Shown here piece after piece: positions 29,680-40,000 of a stretch of 64,000 nucleotides of DNA. The notes under the pieces were generated by a model. That model searched no databases. It worked only from the letters and a program-made list of their open reading frames with translations, and was not told the origin of the DNA. The DNA comes from Tritrichomonas musculus (Eukaryota > Parabasalia > Tritrichomonadida > Tritrichomonadidae). The stretch's first letter is position 1; every line of letters begins with the position of its first letter. Position numbers and translations under genes: made by a program. The stretch lies in contig JAPFFF010000013.1 of NCBI GenBank assembly GCA_039105265.1, positions 496,001-560,000 on the forward strand, written 5' to 3'.

Positions 29680-30516
29680 TTATTTAAATAAACACAACAG
29701 TGTCGTCACCCGCTCTGTCAATTCTATCACTGACAGGATTATATTGATAATATAATCTCGCGTGAATCTCTTATCATTTGCCACTTCAGCTTTACGAGCT
29801 TGGGTTTTTATTCTGCTTGTTGTAGCTGTTGCAACCATATCTTCATATTCTTCTTCTTTTCTGTTCTGTTTTGATCGTTGGAGTGCTAAATCTCTATAAA
29901 CGCTCATATCCATTCCATAAGGTGTCATATTTGCACGATTCTGGTATTTATAAGGAAGATCTTTGAAAAAGTCTTGCCTATTCATAGTTAATATTCTATT
30001 TCGTTGGTTATATAATAAAGCTCTGTAGTCTGCGGATGAAGTCGAATGATTTCGCTGACGAGCTGATGTAGGAATTGAGTATGGATTTACTATTGGAGGT
30101 ACAATGTTACCTTTGGCAGATTGATTAACGATTTCTCTTGCTTTTGATGTCTTTGTAGTGTGTTGAGCCCCACGCGCTGAACGCGGAGATCTTGGGGATA
30201 CACCAAGGTCTGGAGCTCGAACTTTAAAAGGTCCGCTTAGTAAAGGAGAATTTTGAAGATGAGGAGATAACATTTCTCGACGTATTTGATTGCTGCCTAC
30301 TGTTCTAGATAAGTTTTGCGTATTTGAATTTGAATTTGGCGAGGATTGTTTCTTTTCTTTTTCAGCTTGAGTTGATTTCTTTGCTGAATGATTAACTTAC
30401 TGATTTTGTTTACGTGGAGGTGTGCGAGGAGGATTTGATGGAGCTCGGATTATTTCTTGCGATGGCTGAAAGAGGATCTGGTTAAAGTTCAATATCTCTT
30501 CTTTTTCGTCTTCCAT
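29680..30516 (-). pseudogene. Conserved-looking Ser/Pro-rich host protein with one in-frame stop
   Basis: From the ATG at 30516 one frame of 278 codons runs to the stop at 29680, broken only by a TAA at 30397-30399 (codon 40). The part before (MEDEKEEILNFNQILFQPS) and the part after (KKSTQAEKEKKQSSPNSNSN) have the same style, so this is one gene. The middle is Ser/Arg/Pro-rich (GVSPRSPRSARGAQ), then NRQDFFKDLPYKYQNRANMTPYGMDMSVYRDLALQRSKQNRKEEEYEDM, which looks folded, and a C-terminal helix with hydrophobic residues. I do not recognise a family. The lone stop may be a real mutation, a sequence error, or may leave a shorter protein starting at 30273. Confidence 0.6.
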
Positions 30517-30535
30517 TTTATGTAGGATAACTTTT

Positions 30536-31129
30536 TCAAAATCTTATAAGAAACTTTTTGATATTATATAGAATTTGAGAGCATTCAAAATCTGTTAATA
30601 TTAATTTGAGTGGTTTATTTGATTCAACAATAAAATTCTCGAATTTAAAATCGTTATGAACAACATTACGACTTTTTAATAATTGCAAAATATTTAACGA
30701 CTGATATGCTATTTTTTGGATAAGTTCTTCATCAAAATCAAAATCGCTTCTCCATAAATAATTAAATAGATCTGAATGAACATAGTATTTCATTGATATC
30801 AAAAGATGATTGAACCCATTTAGCTCAAACTTGATTTTATCTTCATATTTTATAATTTGTGGAAAATCTTGAAATAAATCTAAAATGTTGCTCTCTCTTT
30901 CAAAATCTTGAATATCTTTATCTTTTTGATAATCAATAAGCTTGAGAGCAAAGCATTTTTTCTTATCATAAAGATTTTTATCTTCTTTATTAAATATTCT
31001 TTTAAATCCGATGAAAAGGCAATTTTTTGATGTCTCTATGATTTCACTAGAAACATAAAACGCATCTTGCTCTTCATTTATCAAATCAATAATCGTTTCC
31101 TGTTGCTCTCCTGATAGAAATCCTCCCAT
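30536..31129 (-). pseudogene. Truncated protein kinase-like gene
   Basis: The product has 197 residues and covers the N-lobe and the first half of the C-lobe only. FALKLIDYQ holds the lysine (about residue 63), ERESN the alpha-C glutamate, and VVHNDFKFENFIV stands in place of HRDLKPEN with the Asp kept. LTDFECSQI stands in place of DFG. Soon after, the frame ends (KKFLIRF), with no activation segment or APE motif. The next gene on the same strand starts 19 bp later. It is either a pseudogene fragment cut off by rearrangement or a degenerate pseudokinase. Confidence 0.6.
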
Positions 31130-31925
31130 TTAATAAATTGAATTATAGATTTTATATAAACTATTCAAATATATTTTTTAAACGGTATCATAAATTCTCA
31201 ATTTATCTTTGCAAAAATAAAGATGACTGTAATTTTTTTATTAATGATTATCGTAAAATCAACTTTTTAGTGTGATGATGGCTTCAAAAATATTTGATAG
31301 TCAAAAAAAATTATAAAATTATTTTTCAACATCTCAAATCATTATTTAATCAAAGAAAAAATGTTAATTTTTCCTTATAAATCCAAGTATATATAATAAG
31401 AAATTTTATAAGCTTCTGCCAATTTTTTTCCAACAACTTCTTTTTTTTCCTATTTTTTATAATTCCATTCAATTTAATCTCTTCTCTTGAATATTTTTTG
31501 GAGTTTGTGAAAGGAATTTCCTTTTTCAATTTTTCGGGAAGAGATCTTTAGATTTTTGTATCCTTGTCATGAAGTTTATCCTAATAAAGAAAATAAATTT
31601 ATGCAATTTACCTCATTAATTATTTTGATTGATAGTGAAGTTTTCAGTGTAAGTTATTCCAGCCATTTTGTCTTAGGCATAAATTTGTAATTTCTATGAT
31701 ATAAGTTTTTGCTTATTGAAGATATAGCATTAAAAATTATAATTGTAAAGTTTTATTTGAAAAGGTTTAAATCATTGTTTTCCTTTCAAATTCTTTCAAA
31801 AAGTGTGAAATAGATAGCCTTGCCCTAGGGCAAATTTTAATTTTTTTATTCAAAATTACAATTGATATTTTCAAGCAAGAACATTATTTAATATTATATC
31901 CTAAAAACACTATTTTCAATTGGTA

Positions 31926-31927
<2 letters not shown>
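31130..31927. other. AT-rich intergenic region
   Basis: I see nothing that looks coding. It separates two divergent genes. Confidence 0.5.

Positions 31928-31969
<42 letters not shown>
31928..31969 (+). repeat. A42 homopolymer upstream of the cysteine-rich gene
   Basis: Forty-two A residues are followed by CGG, 36 bases before the ATG at 32006. An A-tract of the same length, also followed by CGG, lies upstream of the minus-strand gene at 47809. Confidence 0.85.
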
Positions 31970-31970
<1 letters not shown>

Positions 31971-32005
31971 GGTCATAAAGAATAATCTCCAATTCAAAAA
32001 AAAGA

Positions 32006-33658
32006 ATGTCATACGTATTATTTATTCATTTAATATTTCAACATCTAACAGCTGAAAGCATTAACTGTAAAAAATTTGGATCATATTGTATGGCATGTAA
32101 TGAAAGTTCATGTACCGATTGCTGGATCACAACAGCTCTAGATACAGATGAAGAGAGCAGTACTTATGGTCACTGTATAATTTGCAAAGCAAATTGTATG
32201 ATCTGTGAAAGCGAAACTAAATGCAAATTATGCTTGTTGAATTTTGGACTTGATGAAAATGGAGATTGCAAAACTTGTGATGATCCAAATTGCTATAATT
32301 GCTGTGCTAACTCCTCAAAATGTGTTGATTGCGATGATGGATATGGATTTGATCAAGACAAAGATTCAGCAACATATGGAAAATGTTTGAAAAGCATAGA
32401 ACCTCATTGCACTGTTTATAATAAAGGTGACTATACAAAATGTACGATGTGTGCAGGTGGCTATTATTTAAATTATACATCAGGACAATGCCAACCTGCA
32501 GTTTGCACAGAAAATTGCAGTAAATGTACAAATTTATACAATTGTGATGATTGCAAAGAAGGATTTGGTAAGGGAAGAGGGGGCCGATGCCAACAATGTA
32601 AAGATGATTATTGTGGCAAATGTTACATAACTTCTAATTTCGAAAAATGTTATAGTTGCAAAAATGGATTATATCAAGCAGGCTATTATAATCCTACTAC
32701 AAATACAGGCTCAATTGAATGTTATGACGGTATTATGAATTGCACATCATATGAATCAGCTGATAAATGCAGGAAATGCGTTGATGGCAATGGATTGGAT
32801 GAAGAATATAAATGCAAGCCATGCCAAGATGAAAATTGCAAATATTGTGTTGAAGATTACAAAATTTGTACAAGTTGTTTACAAGGATTTGGATTTGATA
32901 GCAGTAATCAAAAATGTACTAAATGCAAAGACGAAAATTGTTTATTTTGTTATGATGATTATTCAAAATGTGACTCCTGCAGGTCTTCTTACAAATATGA
33001 TACTGAAGATTATACTTGCCATGAACATTGTTTCGATTCAAACTGTGAAAAATGTTACTATTACAAAAAATGCACTCAATGTAAAGAAGGTTTTAAATTA
33101 ACCGACTCAAAATGTACTAAATGCGAGATTGAAAATTGCATCAGTTGCAACACAAGCACAAGTAGTTGTGAAAAATGCAAAGATGGTTTCAAAGTGTCAG
33201 GTTCAAAATGCATTGAATGTCCAGGTCATTGTGGCAATTGTGATACTAGCGATGATCCAATTGATTGTACTCAATGCGCAGTAAATTATGGGTTTATGCT
33301 TGAAAAAAATTCTGATGACTTTGGAAAATGTATTAAATGCAAAGACCAATATTGTCAACATTGCATCGGCCACCCTGACCATTGTAATAAATGCATGGAT
33401 GGATATAAATTTATTAATAATAAATGTTCCACTCAACCAAGTGGAGACGATGGGAATAATAATGATGATAATGGTGATAATAATGGCAATGAAAACGGAG
33501 AAAATAGTGAAGAAAAAGATGGAAGCAGAGGAAAATTATCTTTAGGGGCAATTATTGGTATTGTAGTTGGTGGTGTTGTTGTGATTGGTGTAATTATTGG
33601 TGTCACCGTTTTTTGCATTAAGAAAAAAGCTAAAGTTTCTAATAGTTCTGATGAATAA
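32006..33658 (+). CDS. Cysteine-rich membrane protein with furin-like/EGF-like repeats
   Basis: The product has 550 residues. A signal peptide (MSYVLFIHLIFQHLTAES) is followed by about 450 residues of CxxC-rich repeats such as CKDENCLFCYDDYSKCDSC and CEIENCISCNTSTSSCEKC, about 35 residues each. Then come an acidic Asn/Gly spacer (DDGNNNDDNGDNNGNEN) and one membrane segment (LGAIIGIVVGGVVVIGVIIGVTVFCI), with a short basic tail (KKKAKVSNSSDE). The plan is that of Giardia VSP-like and ciliate or trichomonad variable surface proteins. It would sit at the cell surface with the repeats outside. It starts after AAAAAAGAATG, with a long A-tract upstream. Confidence 0.88.
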   Translation: MSYVLFIHLIFQHLTAESINCKKFGSYCMACNESSCTDCWITTALDTDEESSTYGHCIICKANCMICESETKCKLCLLNFGLDENGDCKTCDDPNCYNCCANSSKCVDCDDGYGFDQDKDSATYGKCLKSIEPHCTVYNKGDYTKCTMCAGGYYLNYTSGQCQPAVCTENCSKCTNLYNCDDCKEGFGKGRGGRCQQCKDDYCGKCYITSNFEKCYSCKNGLYQAGYYNPTTNTGSIECYDGIMNCTSYESADKCRKCVDGNGLDEEYKCKPCQDENCKYCVEDYKICTSCLQGFGFDSSNQKCTKCKDENCLFCYDDYSKCDSCRSSYKYDTEDYTCHEHCFDSNCEKCYYYKKCTQCKEGFKLTDSKCTKCEIENCISCNTSTSSCEKCKDGFKVSGSKCIECPGHCGNCDTSDDPIDCTQCAVNYGFMLEKNSDDFGKCIKCKDQYCQHCIGHPDHCNKCMDGYKFINNKCSTQPSGDDGNNNDDNGDNNGNENGENSEEKDGSRGKLSLGAIIGIVVGGVVVIGVIIGVTVFCIKKKAKVSNSSDE

Positions 33659-33742
33659 TGGTAATAAAAATTACGTTCTTCTGATTTTTTTTAAAAAATA
33701 GTTATTTTTTTATATACCCCCGAATCTCTACAAGTGAGAAAA

Positions 33743-33827
33743 TTTTTGTACGTTATTTAAAATAATTTTAACGAATTAAATTTGAATGAAATTGAGAGAG
33801 ATAATTGAAACAAATAACGTACAAAAA
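33743..33827. repeat. Perfect 16-bp inverted repeat around a 53-bp spacer
   Basis: TTTTTGTACGTTATTT at 33743-33758 pairs with its inverted copy at 33812-33827. It lies just after the cysteine-rich gene, so it may be a transcript-end hairpin or a small element. Confidence 0.6.
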
Positions 33828-33919
33828 ATATGAATGACTAATAACTAAAGAAAGAAGAAAGATTTTAATTAATGAACATATTTATTAACAACATGCCAAG
33901 GTGCTTGAGTATAGATAAA

Positions 33920-34130
33920 GTCCATGGACCTGTGGACTGCCAAAATTCATTCAATTTTTTTTAGCATTTTTTATTTATTCACAAAATGAAAATTTTTTAT
34001 AATTATTCTGAAATACACGGGTCCATTTGTCAGGACTTCCAAAATTCATTCAATTTTTTTAGCATTTTTTTATTTATTCACAAAATAAATGATCGAATTA
34101 TTATTTCTCAGAAATAATCTTGTCCATCTG
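33920..34130. repeat. Tandem duplication, unit about 101 bp
   Basis: Two copies of a block starting GTCCATNNNNC and containing CCAAAATTCATTCAATTTTT and TTTATTTATTCACAAAAT run in tandem, with a third start at 34122. No coding is visible. Confidence 0.7.
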
Positions 34131-34136
34131 CCTTAA

Positions 34137-34699
34137 GGCTGTAGTTTAAATAGCATTCAAATTTTGAAAAGAAATTTTTAAAAATCAACTTTTCTTAAAA
34201 ACTAAAGAGAAATTCGAAAAAAGGGCTCTGTTGTTTTCTTTGGAATTTTATTTAATATAGGTCTTTCTGTTTTTCTAAGAAAAAAAATTAAAAATGAGAG
34301 TTGAAAATTTAAAATACAAAAATATGCATAAACCTAAGAAAAAGTTGAATAAACCTATGAAAAAGTTATTTTTTATTTTAAGTTTTCAGCTTCGTTTTTT
34401 AATTTTACATGAATTCTCAGGGATGAAATATATTTTAATGCCTCTCCTCCAAAAAACAACAGAGCCCTTTTTTTGAATTTCATTTTTGATATTTTGATCG
34501 ATCTTATTATGCTTCAAAAAATAATTTTTTGCTTAGAAAAGCATTTATTTCATATATTATATTAAATAAGCAATTGAAATGATATGATGGCTATTGTATT
34601 CTGCTTTTAGAAAAATGAAAAATTAGGCATCAAAATAGATATATGTGTACGTTAAAAATGACCGTTAATCAAAAATTGAATGCTATTCAAACTACAGCC
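34137..34699. mobile_element. Short DNA transposon with TTAA ends (piggyBac-like MITE candidate)
   Basis: Inverted ends start GGCTGTAGTTT and run for about 31 bp with two mismatches. TTAA lies outside each end (34133-34136 and 34700-34703). It has no gene. TTAA is the piggyBac target, but here it could partly be chance because the left edge CCTTAAGG is symmetrical. A second inverted pair lies inside. Confidence 0.55.
34207..34487. repeat. Inverted repeat pair nested in the TTAA element
   Basis: GAAATTC plus AAAGGGCTCTGTTGTTTT at 34208-34237 recurs inverted at about 34457-34486, with a single difference in about 30 bases. It could be the ends of an inner element, or the inner arm of a fold-back element. 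A target duplication is not clear. Confidence 0.55.
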
Positions 34700-34706
34700 T
34701 TAAATA

Positions 34707-35786
34707 ATGGGTGGTGCAACGATAAAAAAAAACTTTTGTTTTATATTTATAATTTAAATATAATGATATATATTATAAGTGATAAATGAGGTCCGGAACT
34801 ACAAAATTAATGCTGCGCAACTATATATGTATATTAAAATTGAATGAGGAAAAAAATAATCTTATTCAGAATTTTCTCAATTCAAAATTCAATAAAATCT
34901 TATCAATTTTTGTTTCTCAGAAAATATGAGTAACTAAATTCTTATGTTTTTATATTAACATTAGAATTTACTAATATTGAATATGATATTTATTTATAAT
35001 TATATACATATATATATTATAATATTTTTAATAACAATTACAAGTTATTTTTAATAAGATATAATAATTTAGAATTGAATGAAATAAAATAATTATATCT
35101 ATACAATATCATTCAATAAATTAAGAATGGTGCTTGAAATAATTTTTCTAAACTATTATCAAAAACTGTTAAGTACAAAAAAATTTTTTAATTTATGCTT
35201 ATTTTATTTATTATAAACATATTTAAAATGAAAATCAAATATATATTAAATATAACTTATATATGATATGAAAACCAAATAATACATAATAATATTAGAT
35301 ATATATTGAATGGTATTTGATGTAAATTTCATTTTGAAATAAAGTTGCGCACGATTAAATGTGATTATTTTATAGTATACAATCATATATATCACATAAA
35401 TAAAAATATGTATTGATACTTTATATTATCTAGAATTTGTTTGATATTTCAGAAAAGTTAAATCTATATGGCATACAACCAAAAAATGCAATTTTTTTAA
35501 TCACATTGAAGATAAAATTATTTTTAACTAAATGATTAGAAAATGGAAATGTATTTGAATATAAAATGATACATTATACTACTGAAAATCAATATCATTT
35601 CATGATATTTCACATTAAATGATTTCCAAAAAAGTTTGAATAGCTCAATGAATTATCGTTTAAAATTATTTAATTAAAAATATAAAGAGTTCTATATGGA
35701 ATTTATTTAATTATATTAAATAGAAAAAGAGATATTCATAAATTTTCAAAAAACGAGTAACGTATTTTTATCGTTGCACCACCCAT
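34707..35786. mobile_element. Non-autonomous Mutator-like element candidate, 1080 bp
   Basis: The inverted ends ATGGGTGGTGCAACGATAAA are perfect over about 22 bp. An 8-bp duplication CTTAAATA lies at 34699-34706 and 35787-35794, which fits the 8-9 bp target duplication of Mutator-like elements. The inside is AT-rich with no open frame of note. Confidence 0.75.
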
Positions 35787-35794
35787 CTTAAATA

Positions 35795-35981
35795 ATGAAA
35801 ATTCAATAGTTTATGACTATATACAAAAATATGTATACAAAAATATGTATACAAAAATATGTATGAAATTTTTGATTGCCAAACACAATAATCAAATAAT
35901 ATCATATATTAAAAAAAGATAATGATTTAAAAAGAAAAATATTAAAAATAGCTTTTGAATTTATCATTTAACTTCCCTTGA
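35795..35981. other. Spacer after the helicase gene
   Basis: A 14-bp unit ACAAAAATATGTAT is repeated three times near 35822-35864. Nothing else is seen. Confidence 0.5.
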
Positions 35982-38900
35982 TTAATCAAGATAAATACTT
36001 CCTGTAAATATTATATCACGCTTGATGATTTCAGATGCATTTTGATACTTTTCTGATAAAGTTTTAAGGCCCAACAATTTTGAAGCTTTTACAAACTTGG
36101 CCAGTAAGCTTTGAATATCTCTGATAATATTCACAAAAGTGCCAGCAAGAATGCCATTTGTATATTTCATGACTTCAGCAAAAGGTTCACCCTTTGACCA
36201 AAGAAAAACAGGCTTTAATAATAAATCATTGATTGCCAAATCCAAGAAAGTATCGTCATCAAAAGGAACTGCATTTTCAATCATTTTCCTTTCAACATAT
36301 TTAGCAATCTCATACATTTCATTAACAATCTTTTCCAAGTTTATGATTTCTTTATCTTCTTCTTTATTTTCTTCTTCTTCATCATAATTGTTTTTTGTTC
36401 CTTTGGCTTTTCTAGCAACGAGACATGATGCCAGAGCAATCACTTCTTCAGGTGTGCAATTATTGAACAGTCCATTGTAAAATATTTCAGTTATCGTTAT
36501 ACCTTCACCACTAAGTATCAATGAAACTTGTCCCTTTAAAGTCAGTGTATAATTATCTGTATGGCCAGAGATATAATTCAATTCTTTCAGCATGTTTATG
36601 AAGCATTTTGCAGTTGGAATCAATTGAGAACGATCTGATTCAATACTTTCTTTATTGTTCTCAATCGTTTTTCGAATGTTGTGGGCAGTCATTGATACTT
36701 TATAATGTTCTGAGAGACTTGGACATTTGAAGCATGGTGATGTGAAAATATTCAAAAGAAGTTTTTGATGTAAATTTGACTTTTCAAAGAAGTCAACATA
36801 CTTGTTCTTAATGAAGACATTGTAAGGCTGCAAGTCTTCTTTATAATTAAAGGAGCTGATCTTTGATTTCTTTGTTTCTGGATCTAAAGATTGGATATCA
36901 TTTATCACTGATGAAGTGAGAAGGTGAATTTCTTTCAAATTCTCATATTTGTTGATTTTGTAAACAGGCTTGTTTGGAATGAAGAAAGAAATGCTTGGAA
37001 CATACATTGAAGACATTATTTCATCTTCTTGATAATGGATTCTTTCAATGATTGCAATACTGACGAATTCTGTTGTTGTAAGTAAAACAATCATTCCTTC
37101 TTTGAGTGCATTTAAAAATGCCATCGTATTGCCATTCACAATTTCTGAGTTCACTTCACATAATTTCAATGAATCGTCAACAAAACTCAAAATTGGAGTT
37201 CCACATTCGATATCTTCGATGTCATTATTTGATGACTCATAACTTTTCGGTTGAGGACAATCGGTTATTTTTGGTAATTCATTCAATTTTTCTTTCAATT
37301 TTTCAATTTTTTCTTTGATTTTTGGAATTTCTTTTTCAGTCAGATTCGCCATCAAGCTTCTCTTCAATATATCAGAAATATTAAACCAATTATCACGAAT
37401 TGATCGAAGAATCATCGATGATGTAATCTTGAATTGACTTGCAACTTTGTCAGCGGTTCCTATGAAAAAGTTGCGCAAATAACCACGATCAGGAAATTCT
37501 TTGCCAATGCAAATGACAGTGTTTCCAGTATCGTCAAGTCCTCTTCTTCCAGCTCTTCCGCTCATTTGCAAAAACTGAGTCTTGGTGAGATAGTCGAAAG
37601 TCTTTCCATTGAAAATAGTAAAGTTTGAAAAAACACAAGTGCGGGCGGGAACGTTTATTCCCATTCCAACTGTTGATGTGCAAAAAATGATTTTTACAAA
37701 ACCGTCATTTAAGAGAATTTCAACGATTTCTCTCAAAATTTGAAGGACGCCACTGTGATGGAAGCCAATTCCGCATTTAAGAAGATCCAACATCTGATTT
37801 ATTTGTGGCAAGTTTCTATCTTTTTCAGGAAGTTTTCTTATATTTTTATAGAAAAAGTTTGTCACGTGATTTTTCTCTTCATTTGTGAGAAAACTTATTC
37901 CTTTCATTTTTTTGATGTAATCTTCAATGTTTCTTATTGAAAAGGAATAAACAAGTGCAGGAAGGAGGTTCTTCTTTTTAAGTGCTGTAAAAAGTGTCAT
38001 CCAATAATCGTCTTGATATTGAATGTTGAATTTTATTCCATAAAAACTTTTATCTTTGTCAAATTTCACTTTAGCTTTGTTGATTGCTTCTTCATTAAAT
38101 AACGGTTTTCCGTTGACTTTTTTAGCCTGATCAACGACCTTGTAAAATTTGCCAGAGTAATAAAGAGAATGACTTAAAGGAATTGGCCTGTCAAGGCGAA
38201 TTTCGACATAAACAGGCCTTTCTTTTGTTCGTGAAATCCACGACGCAAGTTCGAGATAGTTTGGAATCGTTGCTGACAAAAAGACCATGTTTATGTCGGG
38301 TGGCATCAGAATTATTGATTCTTCCCAGACGACTCCTCGTTCTTCATTTGCTATGTAATGGCATTCATCAAAAATAACGCATTCAACATCACGAAGGATG
38401 TCTGCACCTCTGTAAAGCATCAGTCGAAGAATTTCAGTCGTCATGATGAGAATCGATGCTTCTGTGTTGATTGAAACATCACCTGTGATGATTCCAACTT
38501 CCCCGAATTTAACAAGAAACTCACGATACTTCTGATTTGAAAGTGCTTTGATTGGAGACGTGTAAATTGTTCGCATTTTGTGCTTGTTGCAAAGTGCAAT
38601 CGCATACTCGGCAACAACCGTTTTTCCAGCAGACGTTGGAGCCGAAACGAAGACGCATTCTTTCCTTTCCAATCGATAAATCGAACGTGCCTGGAACTCA
38701 TCAAGCTTAAACTTGAAATCAATTGCCATGTTTGGCACTTTTTCACATAATTGTGAAGCGTCAAAGTCATCAATGATCGCTTTGAATTCTGATGACTCAA
38801 TTTTTGAGCTGTTTTCATCATTTGCTCGAGGATTGGGTACATCTGTTGCTGGCCCAATTGTTAGTGGTAACGATGGATCATCTACTTGGAAATCTGTAAT

Positions 38901-39350
38901 GCTGTCTACTTCATTCGAAAATGGATCAACGAGTAAGTTCATCCCTGTGTCAAGTGACTCGATAAATGGTGTAAAATTTATCGTTTTTTGGGGAATTTTG
39001 GAAATTGTATACAGAGGTGTTTTAGATTTACTGGAAAGACAATATTTATCAATTGTGCCAACTTGTCTGTTGATATCACGATCATCTGTCGTGATTGATA
39101 AATTTTCATAAGATATAATTTCACCTGTAATAAGATCTCGTTTTGCTTCAATTGTCATTGTGGGAAGAGTTGGAGTAAATTGGAAAATATCAATTTGTGG
39201 AGATTGATGCTCAATAGGAAAACTTCCTATACCTATATAAGAAAATGGAGAAAGTTGAGACGGTTGAGTTGGTGGTTCCACAAAATTCATAAATTTATGT
39301 GCTATTGGTTCAATAAGCTTTAGAGATTCTTGAAAAATTGATTCATCCAT
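35982..39350 (-). CDS. Ski2-like DExH RNA helicase
   Basis: The product has 1122 residues, one long frame. It has a 220-residue N-terminal region, FKLDEFQARSIYRLER before motif I (APTSAGKTVVAEYA, near 236-249), TSPIKALSNQKYREF (Ia), DECHYI (II, near 328), FLSATIPN (III), the helicase C lobe with STVGMGINVPAR and QMSGRAGRRGLD (VI, near 593-604), and a C-terminal DSHCT-type helical domain with FYNGLFNNCTPEEVIALASCLV. These mark the Ski2/Mtr4 family, which feeds RNA to the exosome in the cytoplasm (Ski2) or nucleus (Mtr4). The N-terminal length and the SAPTSAGKT form favour Ski2, but I cannot separate the two surely. The frame is intact with no intron. Confidence 0.93.
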   Translation of the reverse strand: MDESIFQESLKLIEPIAHKFMNFVEPPTQPSQLSPFSYIGIGSFPIEHQSPQIDIFQFTPTLPTMTIEAKRDLITGEIISYENLSITTDDRDINRQVGTIDKYCLSSKSKTPLYTISKIPQKTINFTPFIESLDTGMNLLVDPFSNEVDSITDFQVDDPSLPLTIGPATDVPNPRANDENSSKIESSEFKAIIDDFDASQLCEKVPNMAIDFKFKLDEFQARSIYRLERKECVFVSAPTSAGKTVVAEYAIALCNKHKMRTIYTSPIKALSNQKYREFLVKFGEVGIITGDVSINTEASILIMTTEILRLMLYRGADILRDVECVIFDECHYIANEERGVVWEESIILMPPDINMVFLSATIPNYLELASWISRTKERPVYVEIRLDRPIPLSHSLYYSGKFYKVVDQAKKVNGKPLFNEEAINKAKVKFDKDKSFYGIKFNIQYQDDYWMTLFTALKKKNLLPALVYSFSIRNIEDYIKKMKGISFLTNEEKNHVTNFFYKNIRKLPEKDRNLPQINQMLDLLKCGIGFHHSGVLQILREIVEILLNDGFVKIIFCTSTVGMGINVPARTCVFSNFTIFNGKTFDYLTKTQFLQMSGRAGRRGLDDTGNTVICIGKEFPDRGYLRNFFIGTADKVASQFKITSSMILRSIRDNWFNISDILKRSLMANLTEKEIPKIKEKIEKLKEKLNELPKITDCPQPKSYESSNNDIEDIECGTPILSFVDDSLKLCEVNSEIVNGNTMAFLNALKEGMIVLLTTTEFVSIAIIERIHYQEDEIMSSMYVPSISFFIPNKPVYKINKYENLKEIHLLTSSVINDIQSLDPETKKSKISSFNYKEDLQPYNVFIKNKYVDFFEKSNLHQKLLLNIFTSPCFKCPSLSEHYKVSMTAHNIRKTIENNKESIESDRSQLIPTAKCFINMLKELNYISGHTDNYTLTLKGQVSLILSGEGITITEIFYNGLFNNCTPEEVIALASCLVARKAKGTKNNYDEEEENKEEDKEIINLEKIVNEMYEIAKYVERKMIENAVPFDDDTFLDLAINDLLLKPVFLWSKGEPFAEVMKYTNGILAGTFVNIIRDIQSLLAKFVKASKLLGLKTLSEKYQNASEIIKRDIIFTGSIYLD

Positions 39351-40000
39351 TATTAAAATAGCTATGAATTCAATTTTTTTTATCGTTCATTCAAAAAGTT
39401 TATTTTATAACTTTTTGGTACAAGGAAGATAAAAATAATCCATTTAAAATTTTATGGACAATCATGGTAAGCCAAAACTTTTTTAATTGTATAATTATAT
39501 TATAATTTATTTTTTTCTCATATAAACAGTTTCATGTGATTATTTCCAACGATATAATGAAACAATAATGGTGATAGGAGTCTATACAATGAAATATGAT
39601 CATTTAAATTTACAATAAATTTACAATAATGGTGATAGGAGTCTATTTCAAAATGCTGATAACAATAAGTTTTCGTTTGAAAATTATACTTCCTAATAAA
39701 TTGAAATATAACAATCGGGATCTTTAAACAGAAAGAATAAAGAAATATAGAAGCTGAGGCTCTTCTACTATATTTAATGATTTTTTTGTTCCTTAAAATA
39801 AAATAAATCTATTGAATTTTTGCCAAATCACTAACTGCTATTTATGTATAAAGGTGTTTAAAGTGAAAATTATTGTTCAAGATTGACATGTAATAATGTA
39901 ATCGTGTATGAAAGTGATCATTAGGAGAACTAATCATGACATGTGTAGTAAAAAACATTGGTCACATATTTCCAACTTACAAAGTAATTTTTATAACAAA
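39351..40000. other. Intergenic region with a 24-bp direct repeat
   Basis: ACAATAATGGTGATAGGAGT followed by CTAT occurs at about 39562-39586 and again at 39623-39646. Otherwise it is AT-rich with nothing recognised. It holds the divergent promoters of the helicase and the BspA-like gene. Confidence 0.55.

Noticed and set aside
30379-30403. Very short intron around the in-frame TAA of the 29680-30516 gene
   Set aside because: A 17-base GT...AG piece can be drawn, but removing it would throw the downstream frame out.
35982-39350. Several plus-strand frames inside the helicase gene
   Set aside because: They are shadows of the long minus-strand gene.
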